A DNA stretch of 64,000 bases from Cepaea nemoralis (Eukaryota; Mollusca; Gastropoda; Stylommatophora; Helicidae), in NCBI GenBank assembly GCA_014155875.1, contig JACEFZ010017415.1, positions 422,001 to 486,000 of the forward strand, given 5' to 3'. The position numbers and the translations under genes are program-made. Below, piece by piece: positions 31,974 to 45,827 of the stretch (its first letter is position 1; each line of letters opens with the position of its first letter). Below the pieces are notes generated by a model. It was given only the letters and a program-made list of their open reading frames with translations, was not told the origin of the DNA and did no database searches.

Positions 31974-32529
31974 AACCAGATGGAATCTATTTGGCTTGAG
32001 TTCAATAATTTTGCTATGACCAGACATGCCAAGAATTGATTTAGTTGGTTGTTTCGGGATTTTATATTCAAATATTGAGCACAACCCACTACTGGGAACG
32101 CTGATCGTATTCTGGTATGAACCTAAGGCCTATCCACGTCAATGTTTGACATGACATGACATGACATTCATCCATCCACATCTGGGAAACTGCTGTATGT
32201 AACATTGCCTTGTGCTTTGCTTGTGTTCGTTGGCTTGAGCTCCAACGCGAAGTCCTGTATGTCGGATGAAGGCATCCTGTTGTCCAACATCAGTGTGATG
32301 TCATACAGGACCTGAGGTTTGCGTGAGTACCGTTGTCCCATGTCTGGCTTATTGGTGTGCAGACTGGTGGCTTCCTCGCCGTACAGGCAGACACTCTCCG
32401 ACTTCAGGAGGAATCGGCGATCCTACTGACTTTAGCCAGGACCCCGAAGGGACCTGTTGCCCAGGACGCTCGACGAGGACGCATCAATAGGTCTTGGCCA
32501 GTATATAACCCGGCCCTGGTGCCTTGGAA
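31974..32529. other. no recognisable feature
   Basis: Includes a short 'catga' repeat (acatgacatgacatgac, 32149-32166). No gene signal. Confidence 0.45.
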
Positions 32530-32625
32530 ACACCTCTGCGTCCCACATTGCCTTGTAAATCGCAGACAGTTAATAAATGCCGGCGTTGACTGCAAAATCC
32601 TGTAAGAGGACATGCAACTAACTTG
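32530..32625 (+). repeat. SINE-B tail fragment
   Basis: 'gacagttaataaatgccggc', 'gttgactgc', 'aatcctgtaaga' and 'gacatgcaact' match the family tail without its head. A (TG)-rich stretch follows to 32690. Confidence 0.6.
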
Positions 32626-32869
32626 CGTATGTGTGTGTGAGTGTGTGCATTGTGTGCATATGCAGTGCGTGTGCATGTCTGTAATGTGTCAGTGTAGCCT
32701 TTGCAGCAGGCAGCACCATTCTACCACCTGATGTCTACACCACCACCAGCATGTATCTTGTCGACTGACCAAAGCCATAAGTCTCTAGTTGATGTAGTTA
32801 ACCTTATCTAACTTTTTACGACCACTTATCAGCAAGGGATAAAAACTAGGACGGGTTCCTCTTGCCTTC
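32626..32869. other. TG-rich stretch then unremarkable sequence
   Basis: Short (TG)n near 32628-32650; nothing further recognised. Confidence 0.45.
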
Positions 32870-34085
32870 CAATGGTTTGAATGTGGTAAAAGGTTTCCTT
32901 CAGCAACATATAACCAATCTCATATGGTATGGTCTCCTTCACCAACACATGGCTGTAACGCATATGGGATGGTCGCCAACGGTAGAAATGGCTGCAACTG
33001 ATGGAAAATGGTCTCCTTCAACAATAAATGGCTGTATCTCATGAAAGGATGGTCTCCTTCGGCAAAAGATGGAAAGATGGTCTCCTTCAACAACAGATGA
33101 GAGTATCTCATGTGAGTATGAGTCTCCTTCAGCAATAGATGACCATATCTGATGGAAAGATGGTCTCCTTCAGCAACAGATGAGCGTATCTCATGGAAGT
33201 ATGGTCTCCTTCAACAATAGATGGCCATATCTGATGGAAAGATGGTCTCCTTCAGCAACAGATGAGCGTATCTCATGGAAGTATGGTCTCCTTCAGCAAC
33301 ATATAACCATATCTGATGGAAAGATGGTCTCCTTCAGCAACAGATGAGCGTATCTCATGGAAGTATGGTCTCCTTCAGCAACATATAACCATATCTGATG
33401 GAAAGATGGTCTCCTTCAACAGCAGATGAGCGTATCTCATGGAAGTATGGTCTCCTTCAGCAATAGATGGCCATATCTGATGGAAAGATGGTCTCCTTCA
33501 ACATCAGATTAGCGTATCTCATGGAAGTATGGTCTCCTTCAGCAACATATAACCATATCTGATGGAAAGATGGTCTCCTTCAACATCAGATGAGCGTATC
33601 TCATGGAAGTATGGTCTCCTTCAGCAACATATAACCATATCTGATGGAAAGATGGTCTCCTTCAACATCAGATGAGCGTATCTCATGGAAGTATGGTCTC
33701 CTTCAGCAACATATAACCATATCTGATGGAAAGATGGTCTCCTTCAAAAGCAGATGAGCGTATCTCATGGAAGGATGGTCTCCTTCAGCAATAGATGGCC
33801 ATATCTGATGGAAAGATGGTCTCCTTCAATAGCAGATGAGCGTATCTCATGGAAGGATGGTCTCCTTCAGCAACAGATGACCGTATTTGATGGGAAAATG
33901 GTCTCCTTCGGCAACAGATGGGCACATCTTACGGAAGGATGGTCATCTTCAGCAACAGATTGGCGTATCTGCTGTGACGATTGGCGTATCTGCTGGGATG
34001 ATGGTCTCCTTCCGCTACATACGGTGTAATTAATGGAAGGATGTTCTCCTTCGGCGGCGACTGATAGCTGTATCTGATGGAAGAA
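32870..34085. repeat. 41-bp minisatellite arranged as 82-bp dimers
   Basis: Monomer A combines 'atggtctccttcagcaacat' with 'ataaccatatctgatggaaag'. Monomer B combines 'atggtctccttcaacatcag' with 'atgagcgtatctcatggaagt'. Each is 41 bp, and A and B alternate regularly from about 33120 to 33850, giving an 82-bp higher-order unit. The edges are diverged. Confidence 0.94.
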
Positions 34086-34197
34086 TGGTCCATAAGCGAC
34101 TTGCAACCGCTAGTAATAATGGCTTTCAGGCACACTAATAACAGCTCGAAGAAAATGTAAACATTTGTCGCAGAGGTGTCCAACACACATAGAACTT

Positions 34198-34296
34198 TAA
34201 AAAAAAAAAAACACACACACACACACACGCACGCACGCACACGCGCTCGCACACACACACACACGCACACGCACACACACACACACACACACACAA
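34198..34296. repeat. A-run and (CA)n microsatellite
   Basis: Thirteen A's followed by CA/CG dinucleotides. Confidence 0.95.
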
Positions 34297-34431
34297 TTTT
34301 AGCCTACATCCGTTCCATTTGCACACAAACTCTATGGACACGTCAACAAACTCAAGCTGAGTGACGCTTTCTTTACAAATATTTATGTTGACGTCTGAAG
34401 GTTTATTACGAGGACGAGAACCACGACGAGG

Positions 34432-34449
34432 AGGAGGAGGAGGAGGACG

Positions 34450-34493
<44 letters not shown>

Positions 34494-34529
34494 AGAAGAA
34501 GAAGAAGAGAAGAAGAAGAAGAAGAAGAA

Positions 34530-34561
<32 letters not shown>

Positions 34562-34568
34562 AGAAGAA
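34432..34568. repeat. (GGA)n, (GAC)n and (GAA)n trinucleotide compound
   Basis: Three adjacent trinucleotide runs. The long plus-strand frame through them (34361-35200) has no domain outside the repeat. Confidence 0.95.
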
Positions 34569-35357
34569 TCGGACAGTCTAGCAACAACTGGACACGAGTA
34601 ACAATCAGCGACCAGCTGACAACGAAGCTACACGGGTGGACAAACATGGACAAGCAAGGACCAGCTGACAACAAAGTTGCAGATATAAACAACGGAATCA
34701 AACAGGAGACACGAGCCTCACGAACACACACAGAAAGAGCTGATTGTCCCGCGGCACACTTTCTTATCTGGGGTTCAAGTGGACATGAAGCGCTCGCCTT
34801 TCAAATGGCCTGGTGGTTCATGAAATGGAGACTACAGTACGGCACGTCGGACCGACCACCACGGACACGCTGTTTGTCCGGAGTACTTGAACTTTCCATC
34901 AGCTGTAGCTGGAGACCTGGGTTTGCGGTTTCTGCCGATAAAAGTACAACTCGGGGGGAACATTTCGCAATGTTTAAAACATTCAGAGAAGTGACGGACG
35001 TCGACCTCCGTAAGGCACGTTTCTATGCGTGTTGCCCTAATGTATGCATGCGCGCGCGCGCGTGTATGGGGATATGGGGGAGGGGGAGGAGAGGCGCCGC
35101 CCATAAAAAAGGGGGGTGGGGGGAATGGTTCCGAGTCAGTAAGTTGATTGTGTGTATGTTTGTGATAACAGCTCGCCAGAGAATTTCTACTTTTTTATGA
35201 TGTAAGCTGTTTCGGGTTAGAATATAGTAAGAAAAGTTAAATTACACGTATCAGTTCTTGTCACAGTTTCGTCTTCTATTCTCTCGTCACAAGATGGCAT
35301 TACATACAACTAGTCACCAATGACTGATTGCTACGGACGTATTTATGATGTATGTTT
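34569..35357. other. no recognisable feature
   Basis: Repeated 'ggaccagctgacaac' words near 34610 and 34660 indicate a small duplication. Otherwise unremarkable. Confidence 0.45.
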
Positions 35358-35552
35358 TTGTAGGATGTTGCGATCAAGCTCAGCTTTACTTTCTAGACAT
35401 TGTTACGTTCTGACCATTCAGTAGTTTGCCACTGCCTTCTGAACGAGAAGTCATCATTAAAGCTCAAATGACCTGTGTGTGGAATGAACCCACTATCCCG
35501 CCGTAAACGGACAAGAAGTTTAAGCACAAGCGAGGTAAACCTCTCGGCCACG
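35358..35552 (-). repeat. SINE-B copy, diverged
   Basis: Tail 'ttgtaggatgttgcgatcaa', 'cattcagtagtttgccactg' and 'ccttctgaacga'; B box as 'gaatgaaccca' and A box as 'aacctctcggccac' on the plus strand, so the SINE reads on the minus strand. Confidence 0.83.
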
Positions 35553-36217
<665 letters not shown>

Positions 36218-36552
36218 GGGGCGTTCATTTGAAATCCGGTCGTGCCGCACAGCGCGTAATTGCGTACGTTGAACAAGATCATGTCATAGTCAAGTGATAA
36301 GTACTGACCAATGAATAAAAGAGCACGTGCTTGTCGCCTCATGATGCATAGGTTCTGTTTCTGACCGTTGAGAAAATAGCCGGGTTGATCCAAAAATCCG
36401 TCCAAAGAAGCTCAAAGAGCAGTGATTCAGTTTCTTTCATGTGAAGGATGACCTCATGAATTATGTAATTCTGTATTTATTGCAATCTCAAATAAATCAG
36501 GAGCCTTGGAATGTGATCAACATCGAACAATTAGTATAATGAGTCACATCAC

Positions 36553-38298
36553 TGTCGCGAAATCACTGTAAATTAACAATCAGATGATACAGATAACAAA
36601 GACAGTCTGATTCGCAGCTGCAAGTTGTTTATTACGGGAGTCGGTGAGATGAAACGGTACAGCCGTCTTTGAAAGTTCCCCCACAAGACAGAAAATTGTA
36701 GGCATGTTGTTGTGACACGCTGGCTTGTTTTGGTTGTCAAAACAAGGGAGACAAATTTTGCATTGGTTGAACAAGGGGAAGAGAATAATTCTGAAATAGT
36801 TAGTTGCCCTTGAGGACACCTGCGTGACATCAAAGGTAGTCACTAGAACAATCGAAGACTGTTTGAAAAACCAAGCTTGTTACAGTGATTGTAAACTAGA
36901 GAGTTGGCCGAAGACGGACGGTGTTTTCGCTAGCTCTGTTGGAATTTGAAACACATCTACCGTGTGCGGGATTAATTAAATTTAATTTACACGTGCCTGT
37001 CATGGCAAATTGTAGATGTGATTCAGGAGAAAAGCAGTGTTACATAAGGTACTACATAGCTTATAGTTAGGTATAATTAATGTGGGATAGACTGGTGATA
37101 GTAGAGTTTAGGACTTTAACGTAGTGAAGTGATAATTAGCTCTGCTAGTTGAGAATAGGGTAGTGAAGTGAGAATTAGCTCTGCTAGTGAGAATAGTGTA
37201 GTGGGGTGATATTTGGAAAGATTGAGGATGGGTTGGGAGATAGGGGAAATGTCCAATGGTGGGATCTTCCAGTGGGGTGCCCACTGGGGTTCTGCACTCT
37301 GTCTATTGGTTTTTCCTTGTCTTAGCCTGATTCGGACCAAGGTGATGAGCTCCTCTGCTCTATGACAGAGTTTAGTTCGCTGATAAATATCTGAGCGAGG
37401 CCGTAGGCCTACACTCAGCTAGTAGGATCAGTGACTAGTGCTCTCACCAGGTGTGTTATTTCTCTAACAGGTTCCACGCCAGTTACGAGGAAGCTCTACA
37501 CTGGTTTTGAGGAAGTTCTACTCCTATGAGGAAGAACACCAGATGAACAGTCAATGGTTTTTTTGTTTGTTGAGGAAATGAATAATGTCCGAGAAGAAAG
37601 TTTGTACAATAGTGTTTACGCTGGGCCCATGATCAGGAGGGTCCACCAGAACAGGGCTCAGATGAGCAAAACCATATAACGATTCCTGTGTGATAAGGTT
37701 CACCTAGGATGGGTGATGCTCGTTGATACACCACATATCATATGAACAATAGTGACTAAAAAGGAACATTAAATGTAGCATTCACATGGAGCTGTAGAGT
37801 CCATTGGAATAGTACAAGGGACATTGTATTTGAGACAATATAGGCAATAGATAGGATCAAGTGTATTAACAATAACAGTGATACCTATATTCACAAGTAC
37901 AAGGATTGAACATTTAAGACCTATAGGATGCAGTGTGTAACCGATCCATGATCAGTGTAAAACGATGGACTGTATCCATTTCGGATGATCAGGTAGATGG
38001 ATTACCCAGTAGCTACAGAAGAAAGTCAGCATCTGGCAGGAGAGATACATCACTGGGTGAGGTTTTCTTGTGCTGACCTAACGTGCTGTGGTGTGACCTT
38101 GCTAGGATGAACTGACTGGGCTACTGATCTGATGGTCCGATTCTACACACATTATAGTACACGACACACCTTCTTCGCATACACTTCTCACATACATTAC
38201 ACTTTTCTTTTAATAAATTAATTGTTATTAATGTTTAGAAGCTAGAGTTGTTGAGTATGTTGCGTTGGGGAAGAATGAGAGGGGGCATGATCCAGCAG

Positions 38299-38377
<79 letters not shown>

Positions 38378-38507
38378 GTCCATAAACTGAGGGAGTGTGG
38401 TGGACGGAATCTAGTGGATTCTCCAGGATAATGATAAGGGGTTAAAATATAATGTGGGTGTTGATTCTCCTCACTCCAGGGACGACACTTTAAAGAAACA
38501 CACGACA
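36553..38507. mobile_element. solo-LTR-like element (copy 2, 1955 bp)
   Basis: Starts TGTCGCGAAATCACT and ends CACACGACA, with 5-bp duplication atcac at 36548-36552 and 38508-38512; the interrupted LINE reads through once it is removed. It shares with copy 1 (4266-8755) the 'gggtga' ... 'cctt' ... middle region and the right 300 bp, including 'agaagctagagttgt(t)g' and 'gagggggcat'. AATAAA at 38211-38216 may be the LTR polyadenylation signal. A 42-bp tandem duplication lies at 37115-37200 and (GA)n at 38305-38374. Confidence 0.8.
38305..38374. repeat. (GA)n microsatellite inside the LTR-like element
   Basis: About 35 GA units at the same internal place where copy 1 has (GAA)n. Confidence 0.96.
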
Positions 38508-38512
38508 ATCAC

Positions 38513-39750
38513 GAAGATTTTACTAAGAATTATCATGCAAAGAGTTAGGAAGAAAATACAACCTGAAAAAGGAGAGGAACAATGTGGGTTTGCAGAAGGC
38601 AAGGGTACAGTAAATGCTGTGTACATACTAAGAACAGTAATTGAACATTCTATAGAAGTAAACAAACATCTACACCTCTGCTTTATTGACTACACAAAGG
38701 CTTTCGATAAAGTGAGACATGTCAACATGATAAGGATGCTTGAAGATCTACAATTTGATGGAAAGGATCTTAGACTTGTAAAAAACATATGTTGGAAACA
38801 ACAAGCTGCCATAAGAATTGATAATGAAGTAGTTCAATATCAGCCTTTTAAGAAAGGTGTGAGACAAGGATGTGTAATGTCTCCAGATCCTTTTTTCCCT
38901 GTACAGTGAACATCTTTTCAGAAATATAGAAGATATGGAAGGAATCAACATTGGGGGACGATACATCAATAACATTAGTTACGCAGATGATAGTCTTGAT
39001 TGCAGACAATGAACAGGACCTGCAAAATTTAGTAGATGCGGTTGTTGCACACAGTGAACAATTGGGGTTAGAATTGAATTGTAAGAAGTCACAGATTATG
39101 GTCGTCACTAGGAAGGAAGAAATACCACAATGTAATATACAAGTAAATGGGAATATTCTTCAACAAGTGAATCGGTACAACTATCTCGGAACAAACATAA
39201 CATCTGATGGGAGATGCCTTGAAGAGATTAGAACAAGAATTGCCATGGCGAAGGTAGCCTTTTGCAAGATGAAAAACATACTGACCAATAAAAAGATATC
39301 AATTGAACGAGAAAAAGAATGTTGAGGTACTACATAGAACATGTACTTTTATATGGATGTGACGCGTGGGCAATGAGCAGACAAGCTGAAAAACATCTGA
39401 TGGCTGTGGAAATGTGGTTTCTGAGGGAAATGCAAAGAATACCATGGACAGATAGGAAAACCAATGACCAAGTCCTTCAAGAAACAAATGAAGATCGTAA
39501 ACTGATTAGAGACATTAGACGTACACAGTCAAAAAATTTTAGGCATGTTATGAGAATAGATGAATTGGAGAACTTAGTGACAACTGACAAGATCGAAGGG
39601 AACAGACCAAGGGGAAGACCAATAATTAAATACCTGGATGGCTTGGCCACATGGCATAGTCGAGACAGAAACACGGAGCTGATCCATGACTCTGGTGATC
39701 GAGTGACATGGCAGAACATGACCGCCCACGCTTATCGGCATGGCACATAA
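38513..39750 (+). pseudogene. LINE family 1 reverse transcriptase relic
   Basis: Three successive frames carry the protein. 38513-38909 has RT motifs 'EEQCGFAEGKGTVNAVYILR', 'LCFIDYTKAFDKVRH' and 'GVRQGCVMSPD'. 38951-39325 is the region after the catalytic box; the YADD equivalent near 38980 ('tacgcagatgatagt') is cut by a frameshift. 39319-39750 is the C-terminal 'LLYGCDAW', 'AVEMWFLREMQRIPWTDRK' and 'DKIEGNRPRGRP' block, ending 'YRHGT'. At least two single-base frameshifts make it inactive. Confidence 0.92.
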
Positions 39751-39768
39751 TGGATGGATGGAAGGATG

Positions 39769-40130
39769 TCAACTAGTGGGCATTCATCGAAGAATGCAGG
39801 CAGTGTATGGTAACAAATGTGTGTCAAAGACAACAGTGACAGACTGGGCACGAATGTTTCGGAAAGGACATCAGTTCACGACAGATCTTCGACAGCCAGG
39901 TCAAGCGCATATTGTTGCAACAGAAAATAATCATTGCCAAAATTCATAAGAAACTGTAATGTCGGAAATTGTGTTTATAGTGGGTACCACGGATGTTGAC
40001 CGATCACCAAAAAGAGGAACGCATGGGATAGTGTCTGAACCACTTGCTGCGTTACAGAGTGGAGGGTGATGCATTTCTCTTCCACATAGTGGCAGGCGAT
40101 TAATCATGGTGTCACCACTTTGAACCTTGG
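39769..40130 (+). pseudogene. mariner transposase N-terminal relic
   Basis: Frame 39740-39949 encodes 'GIHRRMQAVYGNKCVSKTTV' and 'DWARMFRKGHQFTTDLRQPG', closely matching the helix-turn-helix part of copy 1. Frameshifts follow; the region matching 'GDESW' is degraded ('gtggcaggcgattaatcatgg'). No catalytic core remains beyond it. Confidence 0.85.
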
Positions 40131-41179
40131 TTTAGTGAGCATAGATACACAAGCGTGGATGGATGGGTATGAACGTTTGTGTGTGTATATATGTGTGTGT
40201 GTGTTTGTGTGTGTAACCGCCCAGCGCGGGCCCTGAATGGTGATGATGCAGAACTGATGAAACTTAAAGAACCTGTTGCATGCTGGGTAATTTACCTGGT
40301 CAGAATTGATCGCGCATTCGCCCGGGCAAGTCAGTTCAGTTTTAGCTTTCACTGAAGGCGGGCGCATCAGCCCAGGTCAAGAGGGGGAAAGAAACTGTTC
40401 CCCTCACACCACCCTCATCTGTAAGCATGTATAAAGGCGAGTGTGACCAGGCCGTGCCACAGTCATCCATCAGGCAGGTGCCCAAACCTGCACGAAAATA
40501 AGAAACGGTCACTCAGACCGTCCAAAGTATGCCTGGCGGGACCATCTCTGCAGTAACATCCCTGTAAAATGTTTGAGGATGTGACTTTCCAATCATAGCA
40601 ACGGGGAGAAACATTGTTGGGTTTTTCCTTATGGGTCCTCCTTTTCAACCCATTTTTCCTCCTCCCCCCAACTGACCCCATAGTCGAGCTTTTCATACCT
40701 AGTTTATGCCTGTATGGTTAGAGTTCCAGGTTTTATTTTCTGCTTGACTGGTTGTTGTTTTTTTCCTCCACTAATGTTTGTGTCCATGACCATGACTGTA
40801 ATTATGTTGTTGGTTAGGTTGTGACTTTTCCTTGCGCTTGTCCCAGCCAGCTTCTGTACACGGGTGTCAACTGAAGAAGGTTGAGGTCTCATTGTCATTT
40901 GGAGACCACCCCTGCGGTTGGTGCTAGGCAGTAGTTATCTCTAACTGTGGGATTTTTGAATTCCATTTTCTGCATGTACCACCTATTGGCGAGCTCTGGG
41001 GTGACATCAACAGAGATGTCCGTCCCTGTTATCATTATTCTTAGCCCTGAAATTCCTTTGTTGTGTTCTTATTGATCTGTTGGGTGGGTGTTCGATCGTG
41101 CGACCATGGATGTTAGGCAGCAGTGACCCCCCACTGTGGGAACATAGGTTCCCTCTACTGTAATTACATCAACCATGTA
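40131..41179. other. no gene recognised
   Basis: TG repeats at 40190-40215. Words such as 'tgtgggaacataggttcc' and 'gtgctaggcagtagttatct'/'ttaggcagcagtgacccccc' hint at a degenerate internal duplication (40920-40960 versus 41110-41150). No domain-bearing frame. Confidence 0.45.
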
Positions 41180-41416
41180 GGGAGTCTCTGTGGCGAAGTG
41201 GTCAAGCCGTTTGACTCGTGCTCCGAAGGTTGTGGGTTCAATTCCGGGCCGCACCCTTCAGTTTACGAGTTAAATGTTTCGGAGACTCCTGTGGGTCGTC
41301 GCTAAAAGCTACGGAGTTCGTGCTTTGTGCGACGCTTTCCGCACTGCAGAAAGAGACCGAGCCATATGGGATAAAACCCGGTGCAATGAAGTCGACCCTG
41401 TCGACTTTTAAGCGAC
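41180..41416 (+). repeat. tRNA-derived SINE (SINE-A), copy 1
   Basis: Head with A box 'tggcgaagtgg' (41190-41200) and B box 'ggttcaattcc' (about 41233-41243). The body has 'gggtcgtcgctaaaagct', 'acggagttcgtgctttgtg' and 'gagccatatgggataaaacc' and ends 'gtcgacttttaagcgac'. Copies at 53206-53428 and 58025-58258 share the whole layout. Confidence 0.93.
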
Positions 41417-41966
<550 letters not shown>

Positions 41967-41981
41967 GCGTTTGTTTATGCT

Positions 41982-43675
41982 AATCTGCGGTTTAAAAAAT
42001 GCAGACAAATCAGTGAGGTCACGGGGAGAAAAATAAGAATAAATACAGGGTGTTTGAAATCAAAAACAGGAAAGATATTATTGGAGGAAGATGATATAAT
42101 GAAGAGGTGAAATGAGTATATAAAAGAATTATATGATGGGGAAAGGGAAGAATTAACAGAAGAAAGTAACTTAGAAGGTCCACCTACTCTAAAAGAAGAA
42201 GTCGCTGACGCTATGAAATATATGAAGAAAGGAAAAACAGCTGGACCAGATGAAATCACAATAGAAGAATTGGAGTAGATATATTAACCAAAATGTTAAA
42301 TGATATTTACAGCAGTGGATATCTACCCAGTGATATGCTGAAATCTGTATTTATAGCTATACCAAAAAGACCAGGAGCAGTTGAATTTGAATATTTTCGC
42401 ACAATTAACCTCATAAACCATATCACTAAGCTTCTGCTCAGAATCCTAATGAGAAGAACCAGAAAGAAAATAAAACTGGAAATTAGTGAAGAACAGTATG
42501 GATTTGTGGAGGGAAAGGGCACAAACAATGCAATATATACATTACGGACACTAATAGAAAGGTCAATAGAGAAACAGAAAGACATATATTTATGCTTCAT
42601 AGATTATACTAAGGCATTTCATAAAGTAAAACATGATGAGCTGATTAAAATGTTGGAAGATAACTTTGATGGGAAAGATTTAAGAATAATAAAGAATATT
42701 TACTGGAACCAAGTAGCAGCAATTAAAATTGGAAATAAAGAGGGTAGTTACGAACACATAAAGCTAGGAGTACGACAGGGATGTGTCTTGTCACCAGATC
42801 TCTTCTCCCTATATAGCGAAGTAATAATGAGAGAGATCAAAGAGATGCCAGGAATACTAGTTGGAGGTTATAATATAAATAATATACGCTATGCAGATGA
42901 CGCAGTATTGGTGGCAGATAAATCAACAGACCTACAACAATTGTTGGACACTGTAGTAACAGAGAGTGCAAGGAAAGGACTCTCCTTGAATATCAAGAAA
43001 ACAGTAACAATGGTGATATCAAAGAAAATGGTGACACCAAAATGTGACATAGAAATAGAAGGAAAAATTCTTAACCAAGTGGATAATTTTAGATACCTAG
43101 GGACATTTATAACATCAGATGGAAGATGTATAACAGAGATTAAGAGCAGAATAGGGCAGGCAAAGGCCGCATTTCAGAAAATGAAGAGTATCTTGTGCAA
43201 TAGGTCACTATCACTGAGTGTAAGAAAGAGAGTGCTGAAATGCTATGTAGAACCAGTTTTGCTCTATGGCAGTGAATCTTGGAATGTAAATGAACAAATT
43301 AAGAAGAAATTAGAAGCAACAGAGATGTGGTTCCTGAGACGAATGTTGAGAATTCCTTGGACTGCCAGAGTAACTAACGACGACTGCCTGAAACAGACTA
43401 ATGAAACTAGAACACTATATACAACAATAAGAAAGAGACAAACAGCTTTCTTTGGTCATGTAATGAGAAGAGAGGCATTGGAGAACATCGTGACATCTGG
43501 AAAGATCGAGGGGAAGAGAGGCAGGGGCAGACCAAGAGAAATGATGCTGGATGGATTGAAACAGTGGCACGGAGGAATATCAGCAGTAGAGTTGATCCAG
43601 AAAACCAAAGACCGAGATCTGTGGAGAGCCATGAACACCTACGCCAGCTGGCAGGGCACTTGATGATGATGATGA
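41982..43675 (+). mobile_element. RTE-type LINE (family 2), 5'-truncated
   Basis: Starts directly after the (TG)n array and ends with the tail 'ggcacttgatgatgatgatg'. The endonuclease is absent. The short simple-repeat tail instead of poly-A is typical of RTE-group LINEs. Confidence 0.9.
41985..43663 (+). pseudogene. LINE family 2 reverse transcriptase, 456-codon open frame plus upstream remnant
   Basis: The open frame 42293-43663 contains 'SVFIAIPKRPGAVEFEYFRT', 'EEQYGFVEGKGTNNAIYTLR', 'LCFIDYTKAFHKVKH', 'GVRQGCVLSPDLFSLYSEV', the catalytic 'IRYADDAVLVAD' and the tail 'WFLRRMLRIPWTARVTNDDC', 'RQTAFFGHVMRREALENIV', 'GKIEGKRGRGRPREMM'. Upstream (41985-42290) the linker 'KKGKTAGPDEITIEELE' is read with two stop codons, so the protein was longer. 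Within the main frame all catalytic residues are present. The C-terminal block is about 60% similar to family 1, so the two families are sisters. The group resembles RTE/BovB-like LINEs; I infer this from the C-terminal layout. Confidence 0.93.
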
Positions 43676-44544
43676 GCAAGGATAACTTGGTCAGAGAAGT
43701 AATAGGCGGATGTTAGGTCAGAAGGTGGAGATAGGAATTTAAATACAAAGACAGTCCATAAAAACAATGGAATATATATCATGGAGATGTCAGGCTAAGG
43801 TACGAAGGCGCATAGGAATACGTGAGCGTTTAGCTGATATGAGGTCAGAGAAGTCGATTAAGAAACTCTAGAACAATGGGTACGACCCAACACATGAATT
43901 TTTGGAACACGTAAGGGATAAGAGGTCACTCATGAGGTGCTAATCCAAGATAGCAGAATAAGAGACAAAGAGCGACCTAAGAATGTAATGGTGGTGGAAT
44001 GTAGATTGAGGCTGAAAAAAGGTTAAATGATGTTTCTTGGGAGGTCCGGGAAGACTGAATAAAGAGGCAAGGCTGAGGAGGAAATATCAGCCAGGCATTC
44101 AGGTAGTGTGACCACAGGAAAGACTCCGAGGAAATTAAGTGTATGCATGTATCTATACTGAGACTGTGCCTGGAAATTCTATCATGTTTGTTTCATCATA
44201 TACCTGTGTCATTAATGAAAAGATGTGCGCGAAACAGTGTGTTTTCCAGTTGCTATAGCAGTTCATAAGTACACCTGCAGAGTGTCCATACAGACATACC
44301 ACTAGATACAACCGTAGCCACTTCTATCTGTCACTCTGTCATAACACTTTGTGACATATAATTATCTGGGGGAATCCGTTTATAGTGAACCTTGGTACAG
44401 TTAGAAGGTTAGCGGCAAGGATCGTCGCTGGAAAACCGAGACAACTCGCAGTTCTTCCAACTATGCTCAGTTTTTAACAAAACCCAAATCCCGAAGCAAG
44501 AACCTGACATTGGGCCTGTCACGGGCTACGACTGTCACATGGTG
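43676..44544. other. no recognisable feature
   Basis: No long frame. Weakly self-similar purine-rich stretches; nothing assignable. Confidence 0.45.
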
Positions 44545-44865
44545 ATGACCGGTAGACCTGTGGAACTTATGAGTGCTAAACTGCAGTCGCTGTGGAACTT
44601 ATGAGTGCTAAACTGCAGTCGCTGTGGAACTTATGAGTGCTAAACTGCAGTCTCTGAGAACTTATTGTCAAACTGCAGTCTCTGAGAACTTATTGTCAAA
44701 CTGCAGTCTCTGAGAACTTATTGTCAAACTGCAGTCTGTGAGAACTTATTGTCAAACTGCAGTGTCTGAGAACTTATTGTCAAACTGCAGTCTCTGAGAA
44801 CTTATGATTGTCAAACCGCAGTCGCTGAGAACTTATGATTGTCAAACTGCAGTCTCTGAGGGCTT
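44545..44865. repeat. 28- to 32-bp minisatellite, about 10 copies
   Basis: Three units of the type 'gctgtggaacttatgagtgc'-taaactgcagtc are followed by about seven of the type 'tctgagaacttattgtcaaa'-ctgcag. CTGCAG occurs in each unit. Confidence 0.92.
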
Positions 44866-45510
44866 ACTGCCTGCATGCTGCTCGCCAACAGCAGGGAAGG
44901 ATGCAGGCCAGCTCTCCGGCTGATGGACAGGATGCATGTTCTCTGAACGTATCCATGCACACCTTCTAAACGCATTAATCGGTGTTATGTGGCGCTTGCG
45001 GGTAAAATGTGAACGCTTTACCTAAGACTGAAGACAAGAAGGACGCGCCTGCCTGAAGGCCAGTCACACATTGGTGGACGTGTTCACCAGGTAGGAAGTG
45101 TAACACACACAAAACTTATTATTCTTAACCATAATTTAGGTGATCAAAGTCCGCCTTTAGAAGCGTTGATAGTCTGAACTAAATTCGAACTCATGACTGG
45201 GCATAGTCATTTAAAGTTCACTGTTGCAGATCGCTTCATTGAAAACATCACGTCGACACACAAATTACCGGACGTGACTGCTAGAAATCCTGGACTGGAA
45301 TACCAGCCGTACACTGACGTCATCTGTGACTTGTAGAGTCTTAAACGCTAGAGTAGTAAATATGGGGTGATTTTTGGGCCACTTTAAGTTGCGTGCGGTA
45401 CTTTGGAATTAAACAGCGAACTCTCAATCTTTCATGGATCTAACCACAAGTGCTACTATGTTGACAACATCCACAACACTGTCTACAAGTGCAACATTCA
45501 CAACACTATC
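44866..45510. other. no recognisable feature
   Basis: Single-copy-looking, without domain-bearing frames. Confidence 0.45.
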
Positions 45511-45518
45511 GTCACAAC

Positions 45519-45827
45519 CAGGGCCGGATTTAGACTTGATAAGGCCCTAAGCTATTTGAAATATGGGGCCCTTTATAAGTCCAGATCGGTAATGCAAACC
45601 CTAGGCAAATAGCGCTTTGTTCTTCGAAAAGACGCGCTAAAAAAAAACTGGGTGAAGAGTATGGGACGTCCCGGATCGTGCAGCATTGGGACTAATAATG
45701 CTGCAGTATATTTAAGTATACATATATGACAATTGCTCACTCGGACAATATTGTTTGGGTCCCCCACTTTCTTGGGGGCCCTAAGCTATACTATAGCTTG
45801 TGTAGCTTATACGTAAATCCTGCACTG
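45519..45827. mobile_element. hAT-type MITE, 309 bp
   Basis: Perfect 8-bp duplication gtcacaac at 45511-45518 and 45828-45835. The termini CAGGGCCGGATTTA and (complement) CAGTGCAGGATTTA form an imperfect inverted repeat. The interior carries 'ggccctaagctat' twice (45542 and 45777) and has no coding capacity. Termini starting CAG and 8-bp duplications are hAT hallmarks. It must rely on a transposase encoded elsewhere. Confidence 0.92.

Larger units (their letters stand above)
36451..39760 (+). mobile_element. LINE family 1 copy inserted in mariner, itself interrupted
   Basis: The 5'-truncated LINE begins near 36454 with sequence matching the complement of 49800-49900 ('gaattatgtaattctgtatt'). 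It is broken after 36552 by the 1955-bp LTR-like insertion and resumes at 38513. It ends at the family tail 'ggcacataatggatggatgg'. The flanking duplication is gaaggatg. Confidence 0.9.

Noticed and set aside
34361..35200. 279-codon frame with Thr and Arg/Lys tracts
   Set aside because: Passes through trinucleotide microsatellites and has no recognisable domain or exon signals.
41180..41260. A functional tRNA gene
   Set aside because: A and B boxes are present but no proper cloverleaf acceptor pairing is seen, and the same head is fused to the same unrelated body at three places: a SINE.
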